A stretch of 64,000 nt of DNA. It comes from Isoetes taiwanensis (lineage: Eukaryota > Streptophyta > Lycopodiopsida > Isoetales > Isoetaceae). Each line of letters opens with the position of its first letter. The stretch's first letter is position 1. The translations under genes were made by a program, and so were the position numbers. Location of the stretch: assembly GCA_021234155.1 (NCBI GenBank), contig JAJEKV010000065.1:5598807-5662806 (forward strand), written 5' to 3'. The notes beneath the pieces were generated by a model. It was not told where the DNA came from. It saw only the letters and a program-made list of their open reading frames with translations, and did not search any database. Shown here in pieces: positions 32,731 through 43,845 of the stretch.

Positions 32731-33660
32731 TTGTGTATGCAGATAGGGAACAACGAACGGTCGAGCAAAACAGAAGGCCCAACAGAGATGAAGAGACCCA
32801 CGACAGCAACCCCTTCAAAGGAACCCTCTTCAAGGATATGGTCCCATGACCCCGAGAAGAAGAGATGTGATGAGATGCGAACAGAGCTGGACCAGATAAA
32901 GGCCCTACTAGCAGCCCAAGCATCATCCGGGCCACAAAACACACCCCAAAAGTCGGGAAAAGACAAGAGGAGGAGTAAGAGAAGGAGGTCCCCTAGCACA
33001 GAGACCTCCGACTCAAGCTCGACCTCGGATTCTGAGTCCGAGAAAGAGGCCGAAGCAGCGCCGGACCGAGAGCAGCAGTGCGTAGGACACTAAGGCCCTG
33101 ATTACCGTAAGAAGGTGGACTCAACATCGGGCAATGTGTGGAAAGCCCGAACTAAAAAGTTCTCTGGGCAGAACAGATCCGCTTTTAGAGGCAGAGGCAT
33201 GGCTCGACGTAAATGAGTGAGCACGGCAATGCCTATGGCATGAAGGACAAAGATTAAAGGCGGTGGCAACCGCCAACTTGAAGGGAGCCGCACGAATCTG
33301 GTGGAAGGCTATGCCAAGGCGCATGGCTTAAGCAGATCGGTGCAGATTTAAGAAGTTCTCAAAAGCCTTCAAGAGCCACTATGTTCCTCGAGAACACAAG
33401 TCAAATATGATGCGCCAGTTTATAGATTGCAAAGCATACAAGATTCGCGTATACAATCAAGAGTTTATGAGACTAAGGCTGATGTGCCGAAGTCGAAAGC
33501 CGAAACACGCAGCTGGAAAGCTACATAGAAGGGTGAACGAGGAACTCGTGAAACTCGTAAAGGGCAATAGACCCCAAAACAATTAATAAGCGAGTCCAAG
33601 GCAATTAGTTTGCAAGGATCGGGCCCGAGCAGCGCCGTAAGGCAACCCTTACTACCGTGA
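32731..33660 (+). pseudogene. Element B gag, degraded
   Basis: The reading at 32731-33093 has a charged region with KDKRRSKRRRSPSTETSDSS, alike to A's gag N-terminus. After it, in broken frames, come AEAWLDVNE, LKGAARIWWKAM, KFSKAFKSHYVPREHK and YNQEFMRLRLMC. An acceptor-like GTGTATGCAG ends just before ATAGGGAAC at about 32741. A zinc knuckle cannot be made out. Confidence 0.7.
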
Positions 33661-33999
33661 TAGAGGCAAAACAGGGGAGTTACGACCCTAGGGCAGCCCT
33701 AGGGCAAGCCCGGCCAAAGTCCCCATATAATAGCAAACTGTGGGAAACAAAGAAAGAAAGCGTGTGTCCTTCAAGGACAAACAGAAGGTTCCAATTACCG
33801 AAAAGCAAGACGGTCCTTCTTACAAAAGCGATGCCCAAGGAGAAAAGGCGGTGAATGCATAGAGAAGCAGCTACGCTTTTAGATGTTTCCAGCCAAGCCA
33901 CCGAACACCCAACCTGCCCATTTGTTATGAGCTCGGCCGCAATTGGGCGGATGGGACACTCCGTCGACGAGGATCGGCGAGGGAGGCACGCGATTACAT
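33661..33999 (+). pseudogene. Element B gag-protease junction, shattered
   Basis: Its position between gag and protease suggests the end of gag and the start of pol. I see only short broken readings, no knuckle and no motif worth naming. Confidence 0.3.
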
Positions 34000-34420
34000 T
34001 CGGGGTGAGTGCCACATCTTCGCCGCTATAGATACGTAACGTGCGAGACCCAAGATAAGGTAATCTCCACAATAGGGAAGGCAAAGGCCAAGTCTTTCAT
34101 AGTCTTGATAGACTCGGGGAAGTAGCCATAACTTCAAGATCCTCGAGGATGGTTGAAATGTTGAAATTGAAACCCCTAAACCAAACCAAGACCCGTAATC
34201 TTGGCAAGCGGAGCAAAGAAGACATGCAGTTGGAAAAAGGATCAACCGACATCGACTTGCCCGGGGATTAATATCCGGATGGGGGCAGAAGTAATGGGCA
34301 TTGGCAAGTATGACTTGATAATTGGAATGGAGTACCTTGGACCAGCGGGGACCATCATTGATTGTGGAAAGTTTAAAGGTGACCTTCCCAGCGCCCGACG
34401 GCAAAGCCATTGAGATCGCG
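34000..34420 (+). pseudogene. Element B protease, degraded
   Basis: The active-site region reads SFIVLIDSGK near 34095-34125, followed after frame breaks by GKYDLIIGMEYLGPAGTIID (34303-34362). The latter matches A's protease. Confidence 0.7.
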
Positions 34421-34714
34421 GTAAAGAAGTTACTCCCATCATGCGATTGTATGTTCGTTAGAAGAAGCTGCTCAAGTCTATAAAGACCCGGCGGTGTAGC
34501 ATACATCTTCAAACTCGACGTTGAGGAACCCGAAGCCGGAGGGGAAGCAAAGAAGACAAAGTGCTCGACAAGTTGCCCAAGCAAATCGCCAACTTGATCA
34601 CGCGAGTTCCATGATCTCTTTCCGGATGAGATCGAAGCTTCCTCCTTACAGGGAGTAGAGTGTGAGATAGCACTAGAACCGGGGACCAAGCCGACGAGCA
34701 AGGCCCCATATAGA

Positions 34715-35341
34715 ATGACCACACATGAACTCACGGAGCTAAAAAGAAGATTACAAGAATTGCTCGATCTAGGCTTCATCAGGCCTAGCGTCTCACCATT
34801 TGGGGCACCCATCCTCTTTGTCAAGAAGAAGGATGGAAGCTTGAGGATGTGCATAGATTACAGACAATTGAACAAACACACCATCAAGAACAAGTACGCA
34901 CTCCCCAGATCAGACGACTTGATGGATCAGCTCCAAGGGGCAAAGGTCTTCTCCAAGATCGACCTAAGGTCAGGTTATCACCAGATCAGAATAAAGGAAG
35001 AGGACATCCACAAAACGGCTTTCAGAACCAGGTATGGGCATTACGAGTTCACTGTAATGCCATTTGGGCTATCCAACGCCCCAGCTACGTTCATGAGACT
35101 CATGAACGATATCTTCAGAGAATACTTGGACACCTTTGTGATAGTATTCTTCGACGATATTCTGGTGTACAGCAAATCCATTGAAGAGCATGTACAACAC
35201 GTAAGAAAGGTGTTCCAGAAGTTAAGAAGGCATCAGTTGTACGCCAAGTTGTCGAAGTGCCACTTCGCAACAGAGAAGGTGGAATACCTCGGTCATGTGA
35301 TTTCAGCAGAAGGAACTTTGGCTGCACCCCACCAAGATTGA
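34715..35341 (+). pseudogene. Element B reverse transcriptase
   Basis: A clean 208-codon block holds RT motifs: [72 protein letters not shown], the active site [10 protein letters not shown], and [10 protein letters not shown]. This sequence type is that of chromoviruses. The frame is open here while both sides are badly broken, which stands out. RNase H is not in frame after it. Confidence 0.85.
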
Positions 35342-37060
35342 AGGAGAAAGTGAAAATTAAGGCACCATTGGCTTAAGAAAGTCTGTGTAGCATTTGAACT
35401 GTTAAAGGAAGTTTTTAACAACTGCCCCCGTCTTAACCCGCTGCATCTTAAAGGACAAGTTAGTGGGCGATTTTACGTGCCAAGATAGCTATTGTGCAAA
35501 GGCTCTGGCGCAAGAGGAGTGTAATAGCGACGACCTGTTGAAGATGAATGGACGCCGGAACGCTAAGCATTCGGGACAAGATGACCAAGAGCTGCTAGCG
35601 CTTGTCGAAGAAGTTGAGAACTGGAGCATTACCTCTTAGGAGGAAGCGTTCCAAATGATGATCGATCACCAGAGCCCAAGACGCATTCACGCGCAACCAC
35701 ATCTCAACTGAGGCAACAAGGTGGATGGAGTTTCTCGAGGAGCACGACTTTTGAGATAGTCTACAAGCCCGAAGTTTACCGTGGTAGCGTATGCGCTCAA
35801 GGCATCCAGACCGACAACCGTAGTAATCGCACCGCGAATCTCGGCCGCCTTCAAATGATTTCGGGAAAAAAGATAGAAGAAATTCTACAATGATGTCGAC
35901 TTTTCAAGGAAGTAGTGGCAAGCTCAGGCAAGGAAGCTTAGAACGGATAAAGAGGGAAATTTTCAAAATTTTAAGAAGGAAGGTACCTCCTATACCATAA
36001 GAACAAGCAAAGTGGTTTCAATCATCTGGAGTAAGAAAGTTGATCCTCCACGACACCCACAACAGCCCAATAGTCGCCACGCAGATTCATGAAGACATAC
36101 TTTAAAGTGCGCGAAAGTACTACTATTGGTCGAATGAAGAAGCGTATAGCCCACATATCAAGGGATCACCATGTCAAGAAACAAAGGCAGTAATAACCTC
36201 ATGGTCACTGTGGGCATTGGAACCATTAGCTGCCTAACGCTATGGGAGGTCGTCAAGATGGACTTTTATAACAGACTCGCTAAGGATGTAAGGGGCAAGG
36301 ATGCCTTGATGGTCGTGGGTCGGCTGTTGTCGAAGATGGCCCACTTTGTAGCCTTGCGTGACCACTTTATTGGTCAGCCATGGATACTGCAGCTCTTCTT
36401 CACCAAAGAGATCTCTCGACTCATGGCATGCCCAGAGAAATTGTCTCCTCACCGAGATCCGTTCATGAGTGCCTCTCGCGATCTCTCTTCACAACGATTG
36501 AACTAAGCTATCCATGAGCACTACTTATCATCCACAGACGACAAGCAAACCGAGCGATCAATGCATTAATATCGAAGACATGCTCCGAAACTATGTCCTG
36601 AACAAGCAAGGTATGGAGGAATTTATTCATTTGGTGGAATTTTGCATACAATAGCACCAAGCAAGAAACCTTTCCTAAATGTCGCTCATGATCAACTACG
36701 GCTACTAATGTGCCTAACCTTGCATACTTGGCACAATCCTCGTCGGTGCGTGAAGTCTCGCGAATAAATGTTGAGCCGACATGCAAGAACAGAAGAAGTG
36801 CGAGATATCTCCTAGCAAAGAAGGAGTCGTTGAGCATCGCCGACAAGCACGAACAATGTGGAGTTCGGGTTACGACAATGTGTGGCTCAAGATCATAAGA
36901 AGCAGGCGAAGTTCGTGACCTGAATTGCAAGAAGCTTGCCCCAAGGTACTGGACCTTCAAAATAGTCAAGAGAGTGGGTAACCAATCCTACAGTTAGACT
37001 TGCTGAAGACACTTAAGATCCACAAAGCCTTCCACGTGAGTCCAAGGCACCCCAATCCGT
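35342..37060 (+). pseudogene. Element B RNase H and integrase, shattered
   Basis: Remnants can be placed by order and short motifs. They include a catalytic-core piece, VVKMDFYNRLAKDVRGKDAL with GRLLSKMAHFVALRDHF (36246-36370), SPHRDPFMSA near 36450, and an integrase end, KIHKAFHVSPRHPNP near 37018-37062. Small deletions are dense throughout. Confidence 0.6.
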
Positions 37061-37089
37061 ATAGTTTGGACACTCCAACGATGTTGGAA

Positions 37090-37260
37090 ATGATGTAAGA
37101 GCAGCTGGAAATAGTCTCCAGAGCTAATTCTTGATAAAGCATTCAAGAAAACAAGCAGACGGAGTCTAATACTTGGTCAAGTGTAAACACTCACGGTGGA
37201 AGACGCTGACATGGGTACTTAAAAGAGATCTAGAAAAACAGCATCTACGCGCTTTATGGA
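37090..37260 (+). pseudogene. Chromodomain-like tail of element B integrase
   Basis: In shifting frames the order LILDKAFKKTSRRSL, HSRWKTLTWVLKRDLEK resembles the chromodomain pattern (xILDxR..., LVKWK..., TWE...L) found at the end of chromovirus integrases, where it reads histone marks. The central LVKWK is damaged. Confidence 0.4.
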
Positions 37261-38127
37261 GTGGTACCGGACTATATGTCATCTCCAAAGAAATCGCCTG
37301 CATGTCGATTTGTGTAGATTAATAGCTTGCCTAGTTATGCAGATCTACGTGATGCAACCTATGATGTAAGGGGTTGCATGCGTTGTTACCGGCGATGAGA
37401 TTACTACTGGGTGATCTCTAGGACGGGTGTAATGCCAATGTAGGTGCCGATCATGTCTCCGCTGAAAGTCTACTGTCCTACCAAGTAGACGACTTTAGAG
37501 AAAGGAGGTCATTGAAGAATGCATTGATAGGAAAAGCACCTAGCCCATATATGCTTTGATAGAGTGACCGCCTTCACGCCTATATACCTGGAAGAACTCT
37601 ATCCTCCATCACCGGGCAACCAAAGGTGTAGGCATGAGGCATATAGGCACATAGTCGCCCACGGCCATAATGGAAGATTCACCCTCTTCCACGAGATTAG
37701 CCATGCATCCATCGTGAGATAGGTGGGTGGCCACCATATAACCAAAATTTTTTAATTAATATTAATGGTACTAACGAGTGTTGACCTGCAGCCAATAGAG
37801 CTCCTTGAGGGCCAAGAGGTCGAATTATGAAGACTTGCAACACAATTTTGTCAGAAATGTGTTGCAAGGAACAAAGAGTACCTCAAGAATAATTGTGTAC
37901 ATATACAACAAACCGGAACATTAGGAGTTATTATAATGACATACAAGTGATAACTATTGGATTGAATAATAGTATAATAATGTTCTATAAATATTACCTT
38001 GAGGTAATCCCATTAAAATGCATAACTAGTAGTAATAAGTGCTGTCCTATGCATGAGGTTGATTGCGGTGTTGAAGAAGATCCCAAGGTGGGGAGACCCA
38101 CTTACGTCAAGTGACAACATCAATTCA
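37261..38127 (+). other. Element B 3' untranslated region
   Basis: I see no coding block or repeat of note between the integrase tail and the polypurine tract. Confidence 0.5.
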
Positions 38128-38139
38128 AGATGGGGAGAA
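38128..38139 (+). promoter_or_regulatory. Element B polypurine tract
   Basis: AAGATGGGGAGAA lies directly before the TGACG start of the 3' LTR. Confidence 0.65.
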
Positions 38140-38530
38140 TGACGCCCAAAGACGTATATACTATTCAAGACGATACCGTATCGCTACTGGCCACGCCAGA
38201 CATCGCCCATCCACCGACGCGGTACGCCAACGTACCTACAAGGACGCCCTAGGGGGCACTGTAATGGTGCGCATACTTAGCAATGCGCTGGTACCTTAGA
38301 CCTTTAACCCATTAAAGGTAGGCCAAAGAGGTCATGGGAGAAACCTAAACTTCAACGATAGCCTTCATAAGACACCAAACCCTAACATTCCCTTTTTTAG
38401 CCCACGGACCTTCGAGCTCCGATTCGCGCGCCTGAGGAGTCAATTCCAACTCCCACGATCTGCCCGTGCGCCCCAGCTTGTCAGATCATCCTTCCGACCG
38501 CATCCCGAAGCAGAACAGAGACATGGATGC
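38140..38530 (+). repeat. Element B 3' LTR, first part
   Basis: It matches 26852-27240 with differences, including the ACTTAGCAATGCGC and CATTAAAGGTAG segments, and stops at element D. The GATGC at 38526-38530 is D's target duplication. Confidence 0.82.
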
Positions 38531-38958
38531 TGTTAGCCCTTTGGGCTAAACATATGTATGAGTATTGGACCACTTGATCTAGGGCCCAGATTTAGCCCAT
38601 ATATATGGTAGGTGGCATAGGCCACATGTATTTGTCATATTGGACCCCACAATCTATGGCCCAGATTTAGCCTAGATCTGTGGTAGGTGAGATGTCAGTT
38701 AGGGTTAGGGTTATGGTTTTGCTCTACTATTTAGAGAGAGCATTTCCTCTCATTGTTTAGGTTTTTGCTCACGTTTTGGAGCACCTCCTTTTGGAGCATC
38801 AATATGATTACATTTTGTTCATTCTTTCTTTTGTTCTTGTTCTTGGAGTTTCTTCCCATCTTCTTTCGTTGATCCATGAGCATTTGTGGCAGCCTTGTGG
38901 CATCCGGCAGTCATGGACTGCTGCTGCAAGGTGATGCCAAGAACCCCAAACATCAACA
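38531..38958 (+). repeat. Element D 5' LTR
   Basis: It runs from TGTTAGCCC to ACATCAACA, 428 bp, the same length as the 3' copy. GTTAGGGTTAGGG near 38699 is shared by both LTRs and is not a telomere. Confidence 0.9.
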
Positions 38959-38959
38959 C

Positions 38960-38977
38960 TGGCGCCTCATGCCGGGG
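38960..38977 (+). promoter_or_regulatory. Element D primer-binding site (tRNA-Asp-like)
   Basis: TGGCGCCTCATGCCGGGG starts two bases after the LTR. It matches the tRNA-Asp complement except in the centre. Confidence 0.65.
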
Positions 38978-41900
38978 TCTCGTGGGCTCATGATCAATCT
39001 TTAATTGTTTTGTATTTCAAGCATCTCCAAAAGTTTTAAGCCCAAAATTTTTGGATCTACAAACACATTCTTGCATTATCATCTGTGATACTTGCCCACT
39101 TTTCAGAAGAGGAAGGGGCAAAGCGTGATTTGTGGCAAAATAAAGTTCTTATTTGTGACATTTGGGTTGATCGGCGCTATTTTGTTATCCTCTATTCTGT
39201 GCACAAGGCGCATACATTTCTTATTTCTTACGAGACAAGTTTGCCACAGGTAATACAATTCATATTTTTGGGTGTATCTTTGTGCTGGAGATGCCCTTCG
39301 GGTCTTCAATACTACTCCAGTTCTTTTATTTTCTAGTGTATTTTGGGTGCTGAACTCTGGAGATGCTCTGAGGGTCTTTCATGTTCTTCATCACCATACT
39401 CTGTGATATTTGCCCAATGGTTTCACAAAGGGACAAATTCTGCCACAGTTCTTTTCATCAAGCACTTGGATTCTCCGTCCAGCACTTGCCTTCTATTTTG
39501 AATGCTGGGATGCCCTCGGATCTTTAATACAGACCCAAAATTCAAAATCTGGCCTCTGCTCTCTCATTCAAGATCGAAATCCGCCCCAAACCTTGTTATC
39601 TTGGACAAGCCCCATCAGTTTCTTATTGATGATTTTGCTCGGATGCAACATACAGCTCTATCGTGATTCCTAACTTTGATTCATGCTCTACATTCATAAC
39701 TCTGATTTCATGCTCTGCCCTCAGCTTTCTGCACACAGTAGGTGCAACACAGGGGCACTTCACCCCTTTTGTTCAACCAGGATGCAGGGCTATCACCAAT
39801 GATTTGACATATTTTGCTATATTTCGCTATTGTTGGAGAACAAAAGAGTCAAGTTTTAGTCAATCTTCTGCATCCTTCCACAGGACTTTTTGTATCACAG
39901 AGCAGACAACCACCGAAACATAGGAACATGGTCTTAGTTTCGTCGGCATGGTTTGCCTTGGCGAACAAGACTTTCTTCGGCTCTGAAATTTTTCCTGTTC
40001 AAACGGCTTGCAGAAGTTTTTAAGCGGTCATAGCCCACAAAAGGGATCTTTCTTTTCACGAATTTCTGCCTCCAAACTCGGCAAATCGTCATGCCATTGC
40101 AGTTTTCTACAGACAGAAGCCATTTAGTCGAATCTGCTTCTGCCACAGTCCAGCTCGAAATTTTCATTTGATACCTTGGGCTCACCAAATCAGGTATTTT
40201 TGAGCGCATCTCACCAGGCTTTACACTGTGTAGCTTTGTCAACACAATTTGGGCCTTCAACACATAGCCAGGTCCCAAATCTGACCAGCAATACACCGCC
40301 AGCCAAATCTCTGGACCACCGTTTCGCTATTGTGAAGATCATTTTTGAGCTCCCTCTCCTTGGTTCCGCTCCAAGCACACAAACTTTTCTGTAATATCTC
40401 CTCGGTTCCGCACCAACACACAGATTTTCTGTAATATATGTTACGCTTTCCACGGTAGGAGGCCTCCTTATCTCAATCTTTATGAGCGGAAGGGGGTAAA
40501 TCACTCACCTTTGCCCATTCCTTTTTTTGCAACATAAGCACGCTCGGTGTTTTCCAGTCTATCACCTGCAAACCGAGTGTTTTTGGTCTACATCAACAAA
40601 GGCCCACGGCCTTCACGGCGTGGCCTCCTCACTCCACGGCCCATCCTGGCGTGGCCGCTCTCAGAATCCCAGAGCATCAGCACCTCTTCCGTCGAGCATC
40701 CAACTCCCGGCCCTTCGGCGTGGCCTCTCCCACGGCCCCTCATGGCGTGGCCTCCGCATCAGAGCCCCCACGGCCCATCACGGCGTGGACGCTCCCATGG
40801 CCCGTCACGGCGTGGCCTTCCGCCCTCAGAACCCCACGGCCACGGCACCTTCAACGCCCACGGCCCCTCACAGGCGTGGCACCAATTCCGGCGTGCGGGC
40901 CCACCCAACCACAAGCTAAAAAAAAAAAAAAAAAAAAAAGAGAGGTTGAGCATGAAATTTTTAATTGTCCGCAGCTTCAAGGCGGGGCACCTGATGTTCA
41001 ACACACATATCTTCAATGACTCTATTCTTTTATGCCAACACTTGGCACTTAGGCCATTCAAGATGGGTAACATTCTTGGTATTTTCCACTTCTTCTACTA
41101 TTGAAGAGGGTTTTTTATACCATCTATCACGTTCTATACCTGGCGTGCTTATAAGCAAAAGGCGTGAAGATGATTCAACCTTCCGCCCCTTTCATACCTT
41201 CACCTTACATGGCCCAACGGCATGTTAAGGCCATTCTTTAGCACTTGGATGCAAACTCGATCACGGCCCCTTGGCGTGATTTGTTTAATGGTGACTTCTT
41301 GACCCCTTCTTCAATTTTTGAGGCATTATGCCTTTGGAGGTGCAACTTTCATCCAACTAAAATTCCAGCAGCATCATTCTCTTTCCACAACAAACTCACG
41401 GCCCAAAGGCGTGAGTTCATCAAAATTGTCACGGCCCCTCACGGCGTGACTTCAAGCACAACTTTCAATCCTCTTTTCATGCAAGAAGTCTTTGGAGCAT
41501 AATTTTGGCACATTTTGGGGGACGCCTCATCTTTTGCCCGATTCTTATATCTGCTTTGCACCTTTGTACCAACAAATTTCAAGTTCCTGCAATGGCGTGA
41601 AGATGAATTCTGCCTTCCGCCCCTTCGTACATCAACCTCACATGGCCACATGGCATGTGCAGGCCAATTTCAGCAATTTCTCTTTGGTGTCAACTTTTTC
41701 AAGTTCAACATTTTGATCAACCTCATCCGTCCATAATACATGGCGGTCGAGCCTCTTTCAAGTTCAACCAATGGCGTGAAGATGACTTATAGCCTTCCGC
41801 CCCTTCAATTTCAACTCCTTCAAGTTCAACTATTTGCTCAAACTCTTTCAAGTTCAACAAATGGCGTGACGCTGACTTGCCTTCCGCCCTTTCAATCACT

Positions 41901-42311
41901 TATGTTTCAACTCCTTGTTTCAACTTTTCAAGTTCAACACTGGCGTGAAGATGACTTAGGACCTTTCGCCCCTTCAACAATTTTTCTTTCCAAATTTTTG
42001 TTCCACTCATTACAAGACACTTTGATTGGCGCATGTATTCGGAGCTAAGTGGCAAGCTCTATGAGAAGTGGTGACAGCCTTCTCAACATTAGATTCGACT
42101 TCTATGGAATTAAAGGAGCTTGTGGCAAGCTCAAGAGAAGTGGTAACACCTTCTCAACCTCTCATGATTTCTGTACTTCATCGACATTTGCATTTTTGGG
42201 TCAAGAATTTTTCGGCGACATTATCATTATTTCCCCTCACTTTGGCCACTGTTGTAAATGTTTAACCTGATGTTATAAAGGTTCTACATAGTTTGGTGTG
42301 GTGGGGGGGAG
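38978..42311 (+). repeat. Element D internal region with repeated motifs
   Basis: No gene is supported. At 40600-40890 there are many copies of CACGGC and GGCGTGGCC, making short palindromes. A run of A (about 40918-40939) follows. At 41160-41985 a motif of the type GGCGTGAAGATGA...CTTCCGCCCCTTC occurs five times (near 41160, 41595, 41774, 41860, 41943), often with TTTCAAGTTCAAC between. Open readings here are short and vary in frame. Confidence 0.6.
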
Positions 42312-42739
42312 TGTTAGCCCTTTGGGCTAAACATATGTATGAGTATTGGACCACTTGATCTAGGGCCCAGATTTAGCCCATATATATGGTAGGTGGCATA
42401 GGCCACATGTATTTGTCATATTGGACCCCACAATCTATGGCCCAGATTTAGCCTAGATCTGTGGTAGGTGAAATGTCAGTTAGGGTTAGGGTTATGGTTT
42501 TGCTCTACTATTTAGAGAGAGCATTTCCTCTCATTGTTTAGGTTTTTGCTCACGTTTTGGAGCACCTCCTTTTGGAGCATCAATATGATTCTGTTTTGTT
42601 CATTCTTTCTTTTGTTCTTGTTCTTGGAGTTTCTTCCCATCTTCTTTCGTTGATCCATGAGCATTTGTGGCAGCCTTGTGGCATCCGGCAGTCATGGACT
42701 GCTGCTGCAAGGTGATGCCAAGAACCCCAAACATCAACA
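42312..42739 (+). repeat. Element D 3' LTR
   Basis: 428 bp; differs from the 5' copy at GTGAAATG against GTGAGATG and at GATTCTG against GATTACA, among very few changes. Confidence 0.9.
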
Positions 42740-42744
42740 GATGC

Positions 42745-43845
42745 CTTCGGATCGAGAGGAGTGAACCAGGGATCAGGTATTTGGTCGATTGAATAGCCTA
42801 AACCTTATTCCAGCCTTCGAGCCAGTAGGTTTAGCCTATTAAATCACCCTTAGTAGCCAAGCAGATCCTGAGATTGACTCTAACTAAAGAACCTAACTCT
42901 ATGTATTAGATTAGTTCTTATTACTTATGTTCATATGATGGACGGATGTATTCTGTGGACTCATTGTATTGGGAAGGGGGGTAGAGACTTAAAGCTTAGT
43001 AGATGATGCTCCTAGCTAGTCCCTCTTAGTGCATTACTAGAATTCGGCATGTGTACAAGAGCCCACCTGGTTGTGGGTGAAGGGGGCAGACTGGCTTAGA
43101 ATGAGGTTCGTGTTCTGACCCTTGACCGATCCCTCTGGTGTGTAAGGCCTACCGGGGATCAGAGTGACTAGGTCTAATGGCTTGCCACTGAGTGTGGGTA
43201 AGGCATGGGCTCGACACCCGTGGGGTGGTGTTCACCTTCCAGTGGGTTAAGTCGAATAAGGGCAGTGGCCCTCTAGTCACCTTGGGTCAGCATGTAGATC
43301 TCTGGAGGGAGCAATCCCTACCTGCCCCATCGGGACTGGGGAGATGTAACCCAGGAATAGCCCCTTTGGCTATGCACCCGGGAACTCTGATCGAGTCCCA
43401 ACACTTTTAACCTACTCGCAAAGTGTGTACGGGGGGGCGGATGGAGTGGACAACCCTAAGCCATGTTCTTATGCCAGCCCCATCCACCGTCATGATTACA
43501 TGCACTTGCCCGAACTCGAGACCCAAGCTAGTCGGTCCTTCTTTGGAGTCTCGAGCCTTGGGTAGGAGCTTCCTTTGTATTGTGCTGATCTTTGTCTATC
43601 ACAGATGTTGATGTGCCACCCTTGAGGTGGATATATGATGTTATGTTCTTGGCGTGTATGTTTATGCTTCCAGACTAGGTAGGCCCCAGGAAGGCGGGGT
43701 AAAATGACCCCTTCACTCTTCCCAATTGTGGATTCTAGATGGTCACGGTGATATGTGAAGGGCCCTGTATCAGTGTGGAGCTGGTGCGGGGGATGAACTC
43801 CTGTTTGTATACGGTGCGGGCATCGTATACGAGTAGGGGACGTCA
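42745..43845 (+). repeat. Element B 3' LTR, second part
   Basis: It continues the LTR from the position left at 38530 and ends GACGTCA at 43845. With 38140-38530 it gives about 1492 bp. Its text differs from the 5' LTR partly by CAG or CTG in place of CG. Confidence 0.84.

Larger units (their letters stand above)
38531..42739 (+). mobile_element. Element D: young non-autonomous LTR element inside B's 3' LTR
   Basis: The insert is 4209 bp with a perfect duplication GATGC (38526-38530 and 42740-42744). It has 428-bp LTRs with TG...CA ends, a tRNA-Asp-like primer site and a G-rich tract (GTGGGGGGGAG) before the 3' LTR. The two LTRs differ at only about four bases that I can see, so it is recent. 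No gag or pol motif is present in 3.3 kb of internal sequence, so it would depend on another element's proteins. Orientation follows the primer site. Confidence 0.88.
26852..43845 (+). mobile_element. Element B: Ty3/gypsy retrotransposon of the A family, with H3-like ORF
   Basis: LTRs are 26852-28320 and 38140-43845, the second holding element D. Both start TGACG and end GACGTCA. Internal order is primer site, hairpin pair and TATA, H3-like ORF, hairpin pair and TATA, second ORF, gag, protease, RT, RNase H, integrase, a chromodomain-like tail and a polypurine tract. RT and the tail point to a chromovirus. The flanks GGTTG and CAAAG do not form a target duplication. The H3 fold, second ORF and RT are largely open, while 33100-34700 and 35350-38100 are shattered by small indels. 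Confidence 0.87.

Noticed and set aside
38695-38715. TTAGGG-type repeats as a telomere
   Set aside because: Only two to three units, and they occur in both LTRs of element D.
40527-41104. Plus-strand readings of up to 185 codons in element D
   Set aside because: They follow the CACGGC and GGCGTGG repeats in all three frames, as expected from simple repeated sequence.
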